From Cantharellus purpuraceus (lineage: Eukaryota > Basidiomycota > Agaricomycetes > Cantharellales > Hydnaceae): 64,000 bases of DNA. A model generated the notes under the pieces. The model did no database searches. It was not told the origin of the DNA and saw only the letters and a list, made by a program, of their open reading frames with translations. Below, one piece after another: positions 36,563 through 47,183 of this stretch. How positions within the stretch are numbered: position 1 is the stretch's first letter; each line of letters starts with the position of its first letter. Where the stretch lies: positions 680,501 through 744,500 of the forward strand of contig JALBUN010000015.1 in NCBI GenBank assembly GCA_025174535.1, in the 5' to 3' direction. Position numbers and translations under genes: made by a program.

Positions 36563-36997
36563 TCAGCATCCACAACAAATACTCCTTATTGTCTTAGTGA
36601 TCCGTCTCCATATGGTATCCCGCTCCAAGAGTATTTGGTCCCTTTGCCTGACACGATGTAACCTGAGTCGGATTGAAGTGGGAGGATAGGTCGGCAATGG
36701 CGACTGAAATTCTACCTCACGTTCGACTCTTCTATCCGTGTTACGATATAGAGGTGAAATGTCGAGGAATGTATATGGTTCAACGGAATTGTGAAAGAAT
36801 ATGGGATCGCCAATGGCATAAGAGAGACATGGTGGGGATCTTGGACGTTGAAAGAGTTTTGGAAGTATTTTGACATGTGGAGGTGGCTTAACATGCCCGT
36901 GGAGCTCGGCGTATTTTTGATAGTCCTCTGTGTCCAGAGACCAGTGTGACGCATTATTAGAAGTGATGTTGGAGAGGGGAATAGAATGGGAAGCCAT
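36563..36997 (-). CDS. 144-aa ORF with its own promoter inside element B
   Basis: The ATG at 36995-36997 is in good context (ATTCACATGGCT). It opens MASHSIPLSNITSNNASHWS and runs 144 residues to a stop at 36563. The product is rich in Arg, Pro and Tyr, with blocks YAIGDPIFFHNSVEPYTFLD and RLRLHRVRQRDQILLERD, and no membrane segment. A TATA-like TTTAAATAG (minus strand) lies about 120 bp upstream, followed by a pyrimidine-rich leader. I recognise no family. It could be a captured host gene or a gene of a secondary insertion within B. Confidence 0.45.
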   Translation of the reverse strand: MASHSIPLSNITSNNASHWSLDTEDYQKYAELHGHVKPPPHVKILPKLFQRPRSPPCLSYAIGDPIFFHNSVEPYTFLDISPLYRNTDRRVEREVEFQSPLPTYPPTSIRLRLHRVRQRDQILLERDTIWRRITKTIRSICCGC

Positions 36998-37374
36998 GTG
37001 AATGATGATGAAAGGATCGGTGTGAATAGAAGGCTGATAATGATCGATGGCGATGAAACACGAGTGACGATCGATGGCTAGAATTAGAGACTGAGGTGGA
37101 GAGGGAGTTGTGGCGCTATTTAAAAGTTGATACGAAAAGACGCTGGCGGAGTTGGACTGTCAGAGTGGTTCGATATGCGTCCTCGATGCGTCCTGGCTCG
37201 TCAGCGCATTACATAATCATTGGAGTTCACGCACTTCAGCCAAAAGTGGCCACAGAAGGTTCTGACACCTTCCTGGACCTTCCACAAGGTTCCCCGGCCT
37301 TCTCTTTCCTTCCAGGGGCTTCCCTAAGCACCAGGAATGTTCTCTGATTAGTTACATAAGCTAGATAGTCCATG

Positions 37375-37409
37375 TATATAAAAAGGGCTGCAACAGCTGT
37401 GCAATAAAT
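37375..37409 (+). promoter_or_regulatory. TATA box and AATAAA of element B
   Basis: TATATAAAAAGGG at 37375 and AATAAATA at about 37403 lie 20 bp apart. The layout resembles the promoter and R region of an LTR. Confidence 0.45.
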
Positions 37410-37616
37410 AAGATCTTTTTACCACACACACACAGCAGTGTCTACTCAAGCATTGAGTAATCATCACATAAGCCAGAAGTTATTATATTACAAGTGCAGC
37501 AGGCTCTAATATTAATCAAACTTGGAGAAGAGGTTAATACGGAGTAACTGATTAGTAATTAACACACTACAAACCCACTCGGAGCAGTAACTTGAAGTGT
37601 ATTAATTGTTATTCAT

Positions 37617-37830
37617 TGATCAAGAACCTTACACGTGTAATTGAGACTCTGAGGTTAGTCAAATTATCACATATTGGGCTATTGGTTATAATCAAGAATC
37701 TTGCACGTTTAATTGAGACTCTGAGGTTAGTCAGGTTAATACATACTAGGCTATTGATTGGTCAAGAATACTGCATGTTTAATTGAGACTCTGAGGTTAG
37801 TCAGGTTAACACATACTTTGCTATTGATCG
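37617..37830 (+). repeat. three tandem units of 70-72 bp inside element B
   Basis: The phrase TTGAGACTCTGAGGTTAGTC recurs at 37641, 37713 and 37783, each preceded by TCAAGAA and followed by a CACATA/TACATA stretch. The units differ at few positions. Confidence 0.85.
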
Positions 37831-38730
37831 GTTGGTTCAATTGTGGGCATTTCAATAAATCAACAACACAGTCTATTAACTCACCTCTTTGAGACGAGAT
37901 TAATATCCCTTGACTGTTGATTCTATCACGGATAAACACGTACAGTGAATATGCTTGTTCAGAAGGAAGTGTTCAAGTGCATATCTATCTTTTTACGTTG
38001 AAGGGATTATTGTTAGCTTTAATCCACTCAACCTGCGGTACTAAGGCACTAGGTTACTTCCCCCTTTGAAGTATCTGAACCCTTGAACGCCTGTTAATCT
38101 TTGACTTTACATTGCATCAGCAGTAAAGTGTGAACTACACGTGACAACCATAAATCTCTATTGCTTCACTTCCTGTGGCAACATTGATTGTGATTGTTCA
38201 CCGGAGTATAATTTCTTAATTGGGTTCTCCGTTAAAATAGTTTCAAGCTTATTGCTAGCCTTGAAAGGTCATACATCCTTGGGCTAAACTTAGATTGTGA
38301 TTAACACCACAGTTTAGGTTGAAGTTCACGGTTCCAAAACAAGCTTGAACTCGTGTGAAGCAGTTGCTAGACTACTTCACACATCACTGTTACCCGCTTC
38401 TGAGTGCCACTGGTTGGACGGTTGGATTCATCCACCTACTTCCTTTAGCCTCTAAGTGCATTCCCCTCTTTTTGGAATATCTGGACCCCTAAGCGTCTGT
38501 GAACTCTAGACTCTGGAAGTCTTATTCATTTCTTGCTGCTAAGAAACATATTACTTTTCTGCGTATAGTCTGCATTGACCAATACAAAGGATTGTAACCA
38601 AAGTACAAACATTAAATTGTTTCTGGAGTTGTGCTGCAGCAGGGTTTGATATTCTTCTCAGCTGTTCATTCACGGAATTGTGGTGATTTAGAGTTTGCCC
38701 TAACACCATAATTTTGCGGGTTCCAAAACA

Positions 38731-38984
38731 ATAGGAACCTGGACATCCATCCCCGTCGGACTCAGACATACTCATGTAAGGCCGTTGGCCTCAGAGACCC
38801 ATCACCAGAGTAATTATTATTAGATTTCAAAATATGTATTTAAGTTGCCCAACTGGGGACTTCATTCCCCAGTTTGAATATTGAATCACGCCTAGTTCCT
38901 AAGTCTGATTCTAACTCTCTAAGTCATACTCCGTCTCCGAAATCTCAGACACCGGTATTAGTGAGGGCGCAGCACATAAGCTGA
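38731..38984 (+). repeat. fragment of LTR family C between two A LTRs
   Basis: Matches 63242-63497 of the family C LTR (ATAGGAACC... to ...AGCACATAAGCTGA). It is bounded exactly by the ends of LTR A on the left and inverted LTR A on the right. Confidence 0.8.
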
Positions 38985-40419
38985 TGTTTTGGAACCCGCA
39001 AAATTATGGTGTTAGGGCAAACTCTAAATCACCACAATTCCATGAATGAACAGCTGAGAAGAATATCAAACCCTGCTGCAGCACAACTCCAGAAACAATT
39101 TAACGTTTGTACTTTGGTTACAATCCTTTGTATTGGTCAATGCAGACTATACGCAGAAAGGTAATATGTTTCTTAGCAGCAAGAAATGAATAAGACTTCC
39201 AGAGTCTAGAGTTCACAGACGCTTAGGGGTCCAGATATTCCAAAAAGAGGGGAATGCACTTAGAGGCTAAAGGAAGTAGGTGGATGAATCCAACCGTCCA
39301 ACCAGTGGCACTCAGAAGCGGGTAACAGCAATGTGTGAAGTAGTCTAGCAACTGCTTCACACGAGTTCAAGCTTCTAATGCTCTGCAAAGGCAGTACACA
39401 CTAGTAACTTAAACAAAGAGCACTAATGGCAGGACTATCGACAGACAATCTCACCCTGTAGATTCGTAGTCACGTGAGGCAGATACTACACTCACGCCCA
39501 AAGCAGGAATATCACTACTTTGAGTGCAATCAAGTACAGTTACACAACTGTAAAAGATCCTTGAACTGGTAATCAACAGTTACTGAGATAGAGGATGACA
39601 CTGTATGCCACTCTAGTCACACTGGTGTGCAGAAGATGGGTAGAAATGGTAGAATATGTTATTCTTTCAGAGGCAGAATGGCCTCCTTATATATTGTATT
39701 TACAGGGGCTGACTAATGCTTCTGGAATATTCTACCTATCAATAGATGGAAACTACTGGAAGGTTGTGGAAGGTGGAAGAAAGGGGTAGAATATTCCAAG
39801 CCAATCACAGGATCTGATCACAGCACTAACACTGATCAGGAGCTGAATAATGGTTCTGGAAAGTTCTATCTAATAATAGAGGGAAACAGCTAGAATGTTA
39901 TGGAAAGGGGTAGAATATTCCAAGGCAATCACCTGATTTGATCACCCATCAGCTGATTTGATCCCTGAACTAGGCACTGATCAGGCAAAAAGAAGGGTGT
40001 CCACCCTGTTTTCTGCACTGGTTTGGACAGCCATGGATAGCCACATGTCATGTGATGATCTGCATGGAAAATAGTGCCCTGAGAGGCTGTGGTTGTCAAG
40101 TTAGAGAATATTTATTGATGAGAGACATCTGAGGTTGAATTCAGGCCAAATGCCTGGTCCAAAAGGGGAGAGCCGGCTGTGGGAAGGTTTGTGGGTGCCT
40201 ATGGGTCCACAACTGTAGCACAGCAGAAATAAATGATTCTGGGCCGAGTTCTGCATGGAATGTTCCTGAAAAAAACATGAAAAATTAGAGAATATTTGAA
40301 TAAGTCAATTCCAGGTACAAGCATCAAATATATGCTGATATTTAGGAATGGAAAAGCAAAGAATAGCACATTGGTGCTGCATAAATGGAATTTGATAGGG
40401 AAAAGGTGGTTCCCATACA
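38985..40419 (-). mobile_element. solo LTR of family A, inverted, uninterrupted
   Basis: A 1435-bp complement of family A, reading TGTTTTGGAACC at its left edge and GGTTCCCATACA at its right. It preserves the site into which B inserted in the other copy. Adjacent 5-mers are GCTGA (left) and GCTAC (right), so only three positions agree and the target duplication is doubtful. Confidence 0.87.
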
Positions 40420-40973
40420 GCTACAAAGATCTCAAACTCTTTGAGATCCATGTCTCCTGTGTATTGCTCAGGAGGCGATACCTTAATGCCCACCTTGGCA
40501 AGTACAGACTTCTCCAGGTCTGTGTCTCTATTATCAACTATGGCTACTTGCACCATGCAATTAATGCTGTCAATAGGATCAATTGTATCCAATTGATCTG
40601 GTATGCCTTGACCTTCTAGGGTCAATGACACTGATTGTTCCCTTTTATGGGGAACATCTTCTTGAGGTACCCATTGGGTATCTCATTGCTCATGGTGGGT
40701 GTCTCCTAAAAGGTCCGCCACTCATACATGCTGATAACTGTTCAGTGCATGTTGGGACTGTTGGTTTAAGTTGACAGCTACATTGAGCTCTTGCTGGGGC
40801 TGCTGCTCTCTAAACAGCTGGCTGAGCTCCTGCTCTGCATGTTTAGCCTTTTGTTCAAGGGCTAATCTGTGTTTATGAGAAGCCTCAACTTCTCGTTGTT
40901 TCCATAGCTTGATCTCTTGATCAAGCTCCTTTGCCGTAGATTGAGAAGAAGAAACACCTGAGAAAACAGGCAA
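40420..40973 (-). pseudogene. 5' fragment of a Ty3-type gag, cut by LTR A
   Basis: One continuous minus-strand frame with two in-frame TGA codons. The upstream half is glutamine/glutamate-rich coiled coil (ELDQEIKLWKQREVEASHKH), the downstream half reaches the gag capsid entry VSPPEQYTGDMDLKEFEIFV and then stops exactly at the LTR A boundary. Both stops could come from CGA to TGA deamination. It is a dead fragment. Confidence 0.65.
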
Positions 40974-41712
40974 ACTATCGGCATCAGTGAGCCCGAGAGG
41001 GAAACATCAGTATCTTCAATCTCCCTCGCAGCTTCACTCCCATAAGAGTCTGTGCACACACTGGGGAGACCGGGCGACAACAAGTAATAAGATGACACGT
41101 ACAGTGGTCGCATATTAATATCAATACGGTGTGAACGCACTTGCAACCAAACCAGCTGTTTATTTGATACGGCAGTGACAAGCTGTGTGAACCATGATCC
41201 TTATCATGGTAAAAATATTCACAAATGACAGATCCATGTCCCCTTCCCATTTTACTTGTGAATCAACGGCATTTTTCAAACATGGGATAGCTTCATGCAA
41301 AGTGAGAAATACAATACACAGCGGAGCTAGAATCCTGGCGTTTTCCGTCGATTTACAATGGCCGAAGCATTGCAGTGCGCCGCCTCTAGCAGTACAGAGC
41401 TCCTAGTACAATTTCTAACAGTAGTATTCGCAGTACAATAGCTACCGCAGACCGTTCCAAACAGGTGCAAAGTACAAATCGGTAAAGCATACATAGCCTG
41501 CATCTCTACAGTGATGAGTATCATCACAGCGCGAGTGTATAACTACCAAGTTTTTTGAGGGGTGGTGATGAAGCAAGATGTTCGTGGGCGAGACGTTCAT
41601 AATAGGTTGGTTACTAGGGTGTGGGGTGGTCTGATGCGAGTACATTTGATGATGTGACTTTGGAATAATGAACCATGCAAGAGATGAAAAAAAGTGAAAT
41701 GCTGGATGTAAA
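40974..41712. other. no gene recognised
   Basis: Between the gag fragment and the phosphatase stop codon. Probably the 3' region of the phosphatase gene plus old repeat debris. Confidence 0.45.
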
Positions 41713-43133
41713 TTATGATGGAGCCGACGACCGTTCCTGATGTGGCGATATTACAGCGACCAACACGGAAATGTCTGCCAATCTCTTAGCACCATCGAGG
41801 CAACAATACTTAGGAAACAACACACCATCACACTTTCCACCAACAAACTTAATGCCCTCTTCCCTTGCTCGCCTTGCAAACGGTACTTCATCCGATGTCT
41901 CCCCCAACGACGACACATGCGCCTCACTAACCCGCTTGGCTCTCGAGCACAGCGCCTGACTTAGCATGCTGGGAAGCGTCTTTTTCCACTTGTCCCCAAT
42001 CCACGGCATCGCAAACCTCTCCGAGGCCGTGAACTTGTTAATCTCATCCAACACATCCTCATCCCACAGATTGTCGGTCATGCCATCAGAAGACAAGATA
42101 AGGATGTCATTCTGCTGAACCGGCAGCGAGATTGCACGAGCATGTGCTGGAAGGGTGGGAGACGACGGGCCAAGTTGAAGGGGATAATTGAACTGCACAT
42201 GAAGTATAAGTGACTGACCAGACAAGGCAGATAAGGGACACTCACGGCATGTTGCATCTCCTCGCTCCGATATACGATGCTACCATCGCGAACGAGACAG
42301 ACTGCACAGTCGCCCAGGTGAGCTATACGAAGCTCCTCATCGCGTAGTACAGCGAGCAAGGCGGTAGCGCTGCCCCCGGTCAGACCATGATGCTGGAAGA
42401 CTGATATACACTTGTCATACGACCGCTGAAGAATGTCAATAGGGTGTACATCAACCGTTGAAGGTTGGGGGCGCTCTGCGGGTGATGGCGGAGGAGGTGG
42501 GGGAGATAGAAGCGAGAGCTCATATGAACAAAAGTGCATGAGACTTCGGGAAAAAAGAGCCGAGTTGGCTGTGGCAGGGGCTGCTCTCGACCAGCCACCG
42601 ACGCCATCCGCAACCCCCATGGCATCTGGACGAAGGAAGTAGGCATCCTCACCCACTTGGACTGCCAGATCGAGATCCGGTACAAATGTGGCAACATGTG
42701 TATGTGCGCGACGCTTCGGAATGCCATACGCACCAGAGTCGAGGTGGTAGGTTAACCGAGAGCGTTTTGATGCCGGACTAAGAACGCTCGAAGGGGAAAG
42801 ATATGGGAAGTGTGAAGGAAAGGTTGTGGGTGGGAAGAGGTATGCTTGGGTCGTGGAGTTGGAGGATTGCGGTGACCGTGGTAACGGCGAGAGCGCTATT
42901 TGCAGGGGGGGAGATGGAGTCAAGGGCTGACTGGGCTGCGTCTGCGAGTTGTGCGTCGTCGACGAGTTGGGCGATGTTCCGCCTGGATGGCGCGACGTCG
43001 CGACTGGTGAGGGACGGGCATAGGGTTGGGGAGGAGGCGCAGAGTCGATGTGGGACACAGAATATAACGACAAGGCGCGGGACTGGCGAGGAATGACTGT
43101 GCATAGCCTCTTTGACATTGTAGTCGACGACAT
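41713..43133 (-). CDS. PP2C/PPM-type phosphatase, PTC7-like
   Basis: Metal-dependent Ser/Thr phosphatase of the PTC7 group, which in yeast acts in mitochondria on coenzyme Q biosynthesis. Two exons, 43133-42246 and 42192-41713, give 455 aa. Visible motifs: YGIPKRRAHTHVA, VQVGEDAYFLRPDAMGVADG VGGWS (metal-binding Asp), GGSATALLAVLRDEELRIAHLGD, NDILILSSDGMTDNLWDEDV, and LADISVLVAVI near the end in place of the usual DDI. The first ~45 residues are basic, rich in Ser/Arg (MSKRLCTVIPRQSRALSLYS) and suit mitochondrial import. A long Ser/Pro-rich stretch separates this from the catalytic domain, and a poly-proline insert lies within it. Confidence 0.9.
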
Positions 43134-43752
43134 AATGGCAGCTCGCTGGCGGCTGCAGCGAGCAACAAAGGTTGGTGATGACAGTTGATTCTAACTCTGA
43201 ACTCGCTTTTTTAACACGGGAGAAGCCGGGTTCGGGTCTCCGATTTCCGGCGCCGCTTTCTCACATGACTCAGCGGCGACGCATAACCGTAGCCGCGACC
43301 TCAACCAGCGCGTCGCACCGTATGGCACAGACCCTGACTGAAACTCACAGTCGACTTGTTGGCAACGAACAACTACGCCAGGCGCACACATCCGTCTATT
43401 GTGGTGCTCTAATGGCTGGGGCTGCTCAACATCAACGCTGATGGTCCCTAGGTGGGGTTAATCACGCTTTCCTTTACATTGAGACTGCAGAAAGTCTAAC
43501 CATCCAGCAAAGCAAGCAGTAAGAAAAGATTGATTGCTGAGCAACAGTTTGTTTGAGTAGTGCACTTTATAAAATAAATAATATGGTATCGACAACGTCT
43601 GGAAAGATCGACAGCGAATACTAGTCCTGGGGGAGATGCAGTACCTTCCAAAATAATCCAAAGATTTGTAAAGCAAGGGGAGATCTACAACGTCGACTTC
43701 CAGCCTCCCTCCCGGCATTTCGCCACAAGCCTTTTCACCTGGTTATGCAGGT
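43134..43752. other. intergenic, 3' end of GMP gene and phosphatase promoter
   Basis: About 620 bp with no supported gene. Both neighbours run on the minus strand. Confidence 0.5.
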
Positions 43753-45432
43753 CTAGTGAGTCGCAGTCACGGAGAGTGGAAGAAACACGTTCACCTCTTG
43801 ACTCCTAGCACGTGTCGTGATCAATAGCGCGTCTGGTGTATCGACGACCACAAGATCATCCACGCCCAGGCACGCTACCAGGCGTCCCGATGCAGGGACG
43901 ACAATTCCGCCAGCGGATTGGTCAGTGACGACTGTAGAGGAACCATGAGCAGATCCCCCGTGGATATGACAAACACCCGCACCCAGTCCTGAATCCCCGA
44001 GAATACGGGGCTGGTCAACTTCCGCAGGAAGCAGATCAGCGAGGGACGAAAAGTCGCCGACGTCGTCCCAACCTACGTAAGTCAAGTCAACAATATACAC
44101 GTAAAGTCGCTTAGCTAACGCTCACCGAAAGTCGCAGGCACTACAGCTACTTTGCCAGCAAGAGCAGCCGGTTCTGCTACAGCAGTATCAATGGCGATCT
44201 TGGGAAGAGTGGGCCACACTTCATCAAGCACTTTTTCCCGTGACTCATCGTCCCAATGTGCAGCGATGGTCTGCAAGCCTTCTGCAAGTTCCGGCTCATA
44301 TTCCGCCAGAAGATCCATAAGAATACGGGCTTTGACGACAAACATGCCGCCGTTCCAACGGTAATTGCCGGTGCTAAGGTAGGTAGCAGCGGTGCGGGCA
44401 TCCGGTTTCTCTTTGAATTGACTCACAAGGCGAGCATTGGGAGCATCGTCAATGTCTAAATTCTCTCCGAGACGGATGTATCCGAATCCCGTGGCGGGAT
44501 GGGACGGAGCAATGCCGATGGTGACGAGCAGGTCATGGCGGGCAGTAGCCACGGCTTCTGCAACAGCGCTCATGAACGCATCGGTGCCGTTGATCATATG
44601 GTCAGCAGCAAAACTACCAAGAATGGCTTCCGGGTCTCGACCGACGAGGACCGCTGCAGCTAGTCCGATCGCTGCGGCACTCTCTTTAGGGCTGGGCTCT
44701 GCGAGGAGGTTGCCTGGGAGTATGTCTGGGAGCTGACCACAGACAGCTTGGCTGTGCACGCGTCCCGTGACGACCATCATTCGTGCAGGGCTTGCAAGTG
44801 GGAGAAGCCGGTCCCAGGTGGCCTGGATCAGAGAACGGCCCCGGAGGGTGAGGTCGAGGAGAAACTTTGGACAACTCTCGCGTGAGAGTGGCCAGAGGCG
44901 AGTACCAGCACCGCCAGCTGGAACCACAGCCCAAAATCCTTGTAACTCGTTCAACCTGAACGGGTACGCAGAGAGCGCACGGTCGCCCAATGGAGAAGGA
45001 ACGTATATGGCAGAGGTGCCGCTGGGACCGCTGGGGCCCAGGAACGGACTGCGCGCGCGCAATTGCGGGGAAGGAGGTGCTATGACTTTGCCATTTTGCG
45101 TTTGCTACCAGCACACGGTTAGAGCCCACTTGTGCAACACTGAATATACGCACGATGCTGGATTCGCGAATATATCGCTCGAGGTTGGCATTAGCTCGCC
45201 TGAGGTCGCTGCACTCTTGCCTGAGGTCGGCGATGTCCGTGTTCTAACAGGAAGCTCAAAAAACGTCTGAGCTCTCTGTGTAATGATGACTCGCCGACTT
45301 TTGGACGACAGACATGATTTGGGTGAACATGTCCTCGACGGCAAGACCTCCTGACGCATTTTTGCTTCTGTCGGGTGGAGGGACGACAATGGGACGGAAG
45401 GGTCTTGAAGTGGGAAATCTTGGAGAATCCAT
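43753..45432 (-). CDS. mannose-1-phosphate guanylyltransferase, bacterial (actinobacterial) type
   Basis: Makes GDP-mannose from GTP and mannose-1-phosphate. Four exons (45432-45299, 45220-45154, 45104-44126, 44072-43753) sum to exactly 1500 nt, 499 aa. The start ATG is in CACCATGG context. Residues 1-123 are a non-bacterial extension: a proline-rich stretch, a short coiled coil (ECSDLRRANANLERYIRE) and a Ser/Pro linker. From residue 124 the enzyme reads FWAVVPAGGAGTRLWPLSRE, CPKFLLDLT, AEPSPKESAAAIGLAAAVLV, GSFAADHMI, ATGFGYIRLGE, FKEKPDARTA, YRWNGGMFVV, PKIAIDTAVAEP and FGWDDVGDFSSLADLL. These match actinobacterial ManC-type GMPs rather than the eukaryotic Mpg1/GMPPB type. The last intron splits the Gly of FGWDD. 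Another intron (49 nt) has GTGCGT, CTCTAACC and TAG. It shares a 106-bp promoter with MID1. Confidence 0.85.
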
Positions 45433-45538
45433 GGTGAAAGACAGGTTGTGTGTCGCTGTGACAGGGTCACCACTGTGACCTGCTCTAAAAAAGGCTTGAG
45501 TTGCGCTATTGCTAGCAACGACGCCGGCGTCGCTCACT
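45433..45538. promoter_or_regulatory. 106-bp bidirectional promoter, GMP / MID1
   Basis: Only 106 bp separate the two divergent ATG codons. No obvious TATA box. Confidence 0.5.
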
Positions 45539-47183
45539 ATGGTTTGTAGTCTACCACAATCCCTTCTTCTTTTATCTCTTTGTTCTCTACAATATCCTCG
45601 AGCTTACGCCCAAGAAGCCAACATGTCCCTGTCACTCAATACCCTTCTTCCTATGACACTCAACTCCACTACGCCATCTCCAATAGCCTTCTCCCTCCCT
45701 CCCAGCACATCGGATTCACCCCTCAGCATATCCGTTGCACTCTGCAGCAACACACAACCTTTCCCACAGTTCTCTGTGAGGAACAACTCAGATACCAATG
45801 GTGCAGGGGGGGGCGGTGCACAGATCAGTTTGGACGAAGGTATTGGCGTATGGAGCGGTGTCACAAGACCCGGGGACACGCTGGTGGTTTCTCTTGGCAA
45901 TGGAGCGTCTAGTTCTTCAGGAAGCGCATGGTCCTTCGAGCTTGCTGTCTCCAGTGGGGGTGAGTAATTTAGACGCCACTCGTTCTCACACACTCTCTCA
46001 TATATACAATTGCAAACCCTTGTAGCGCCGCTACATCGGACTATATCCACCCCTCCTCTTCTAGGAGACACAACGGCAACACAAGCCTTACTCTTCTCGC
46101 CGCCCTTCGCGTCGCCCACCCACGTCTCTCCTAGCTACCCCAACTACTCTCTCCCTAGCGGGAACGTATCATTTCCAGATGCCTCTCCTCCTTCCTCTTC
46201 CGCACAGCCGAATGCATCCCTCATTCTCACGCCCATATCCCAATTCCAGCAGCAATCCATGAATTTGTCGAAGTCAGCCTGTGCAATCCGGAACGCTGCT
46301 ACGAGTATTTCCGGGTCATGGCTTGGTGCAACTGGAACCGGTGATGTGAACGGTAGCACGAGTCTTGTTTTGAGAGATACAGACGGATGGAGATCGCAGT
46401 GGATCATTGAAGGCTTGACGGCCAGTACAAACTATTCGGCATGGGTTGTACAAGATGGCGGCGCTCTAGCGGGACCAATATACGCATATACCAAGTCATG
46501 TGCGAGCTTTACTCTAAGTTGTGTCATTTCTTCAGCTAATTTGTCCCACAGCATCATTTGCTTGCCCCCTAGTGCATTCCCTTCCATACTGTCCGTTAGC
46601 GTCTTATGCAGTACCCTTCCCGCCGGCGCCTAACGGAGCGACGACGTATACGGCTTCAAATCTTCCATCAAACGTATCCGACCTCCTTATTTCCTCAATA
46701 TCCAATTTCACCATCGCTCTCTTAACCTTCCCTTGCGGCCGCGATTTCTATTCGCCCATCCAAACCTGCGAGTCCTGCGCAAACGCCTATCGTGCATGGG
46801 CATGCGCGGTCTCCCTGCCGCGTTGCGGTGAGATCCCATCAACCCTCGCCTCCTCTCTAGCCTCCCCGCCCACCTCATCAAAGGAATCTAATTCACAATC
46901 CTTACCAACCCCCGCAATTTTATCTCATCCTTCTGCACAGTCTCGTTTGAGCGGGTCGATCAGCACGTACGATGAGCTTCTCCCGTGCATTGAGAAGTGC
47001 AATGCAGTGGACCGTGCTTGCCCTTCCTTCCTTGGTTTCACATGTCCTCATACGACAGTGAATGCCAACGAGAGCTACGGTGTGGGCTTCATTGATGCCT
47101 GGGAAGGTGCTCAAGGCATTCAAGGCCAGGGCGTCCCGGGCGTTGCACAAGACCAATGGGGCGTCGCATGGTGTAATGGATAA
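45539..47183 (+). CDS. MID1: Mid1, stretch-activated calcium channel subunit
   Basis: Accessory subunit of the Cch1-Mid1 plasma-membrane calcium channel. The signal peptide is MVCSLPQSLLLLSLCSLQ with a likely cut near AYAQE. The first exon ends at 45959, the next begins at 46026, and a 52-nt intron (GTGCGA...CTAAT...CCCACAG) precedes the cysteine-rich half. The extracellular part shows LSISVALCSNTQP, GGAQISLDEGIGVWSG, YSAWVVQDG, then SSFACPLVHSLPYCPLASYA VP. The Mid1 signature FTIALLTFPCGRDFYSPIQT CESCANAYRAWACAVSLPRC is followed by CIEKCNAVDRACPSFLGFTCP and ends WGVAWCNG. Several N-glycosylation sites (NST, NNS, NAT) are present. Length and order agree with fungal Mid1. Confidence 0.92.

Larger units (their letters stand above)
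35586..38341. mobile_element. element B, 2756-bp LTR-type insertion in LTR A
   Basis: Starts TGTTGGGG and ends CCAAAACA, and is flanked by a perfect 5-bp duplication AGCTT (35581-35585 and 38342-38346). The undisturbed A copies read straight through this point (GAAGCTTGAAC), giving the empty site. Its right part resembles LTR A (CCCCTTTGAAGTATCTGAACCC versus CCTCTTTTTGGAATATCTGGACCC), so B looks like a distant LTR relative. It has its own TATA box and AATAAA. The left half carries an unrelated transcription unit. No gag or pol is visible. Confidence 0.85.
34537..38730 (+). mobile_element. solo LTR of family A, split by element B
   Basis: The left part 34537-35585 and right part 38347-38730 together match the uninterrupted family A LTRs at 59814-61245 and 38985-40419. 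It starts TGTATGGGAACC and ends GGTTCCAAAACA (TG...CA). A TATATAAGG box sits at 35262-35270. Net length without the insert is 1433 bp. The flanking 5-mers (ACATC left, ATAGG right) do not match, so it has no visible target duplication and may be a product of recombination. Confidence 0.85.

Noticed and set aside
35755..37200. DNA transposon with GACGAGC/GCTCGTC terminal repeats
   Set aside because: The inverted match is only 7 bp, with no matching target duplication and no transposase, so it is left as a possible secondary insertion only.
44115..45062. Reading the guanylyltransferase as an independent gene starting at 45062
   Set aside because: That position is a TTG codon. The frame is open further upstream and is joined by a canonical 49-nt intron to exons starting at an ATG in strong context.
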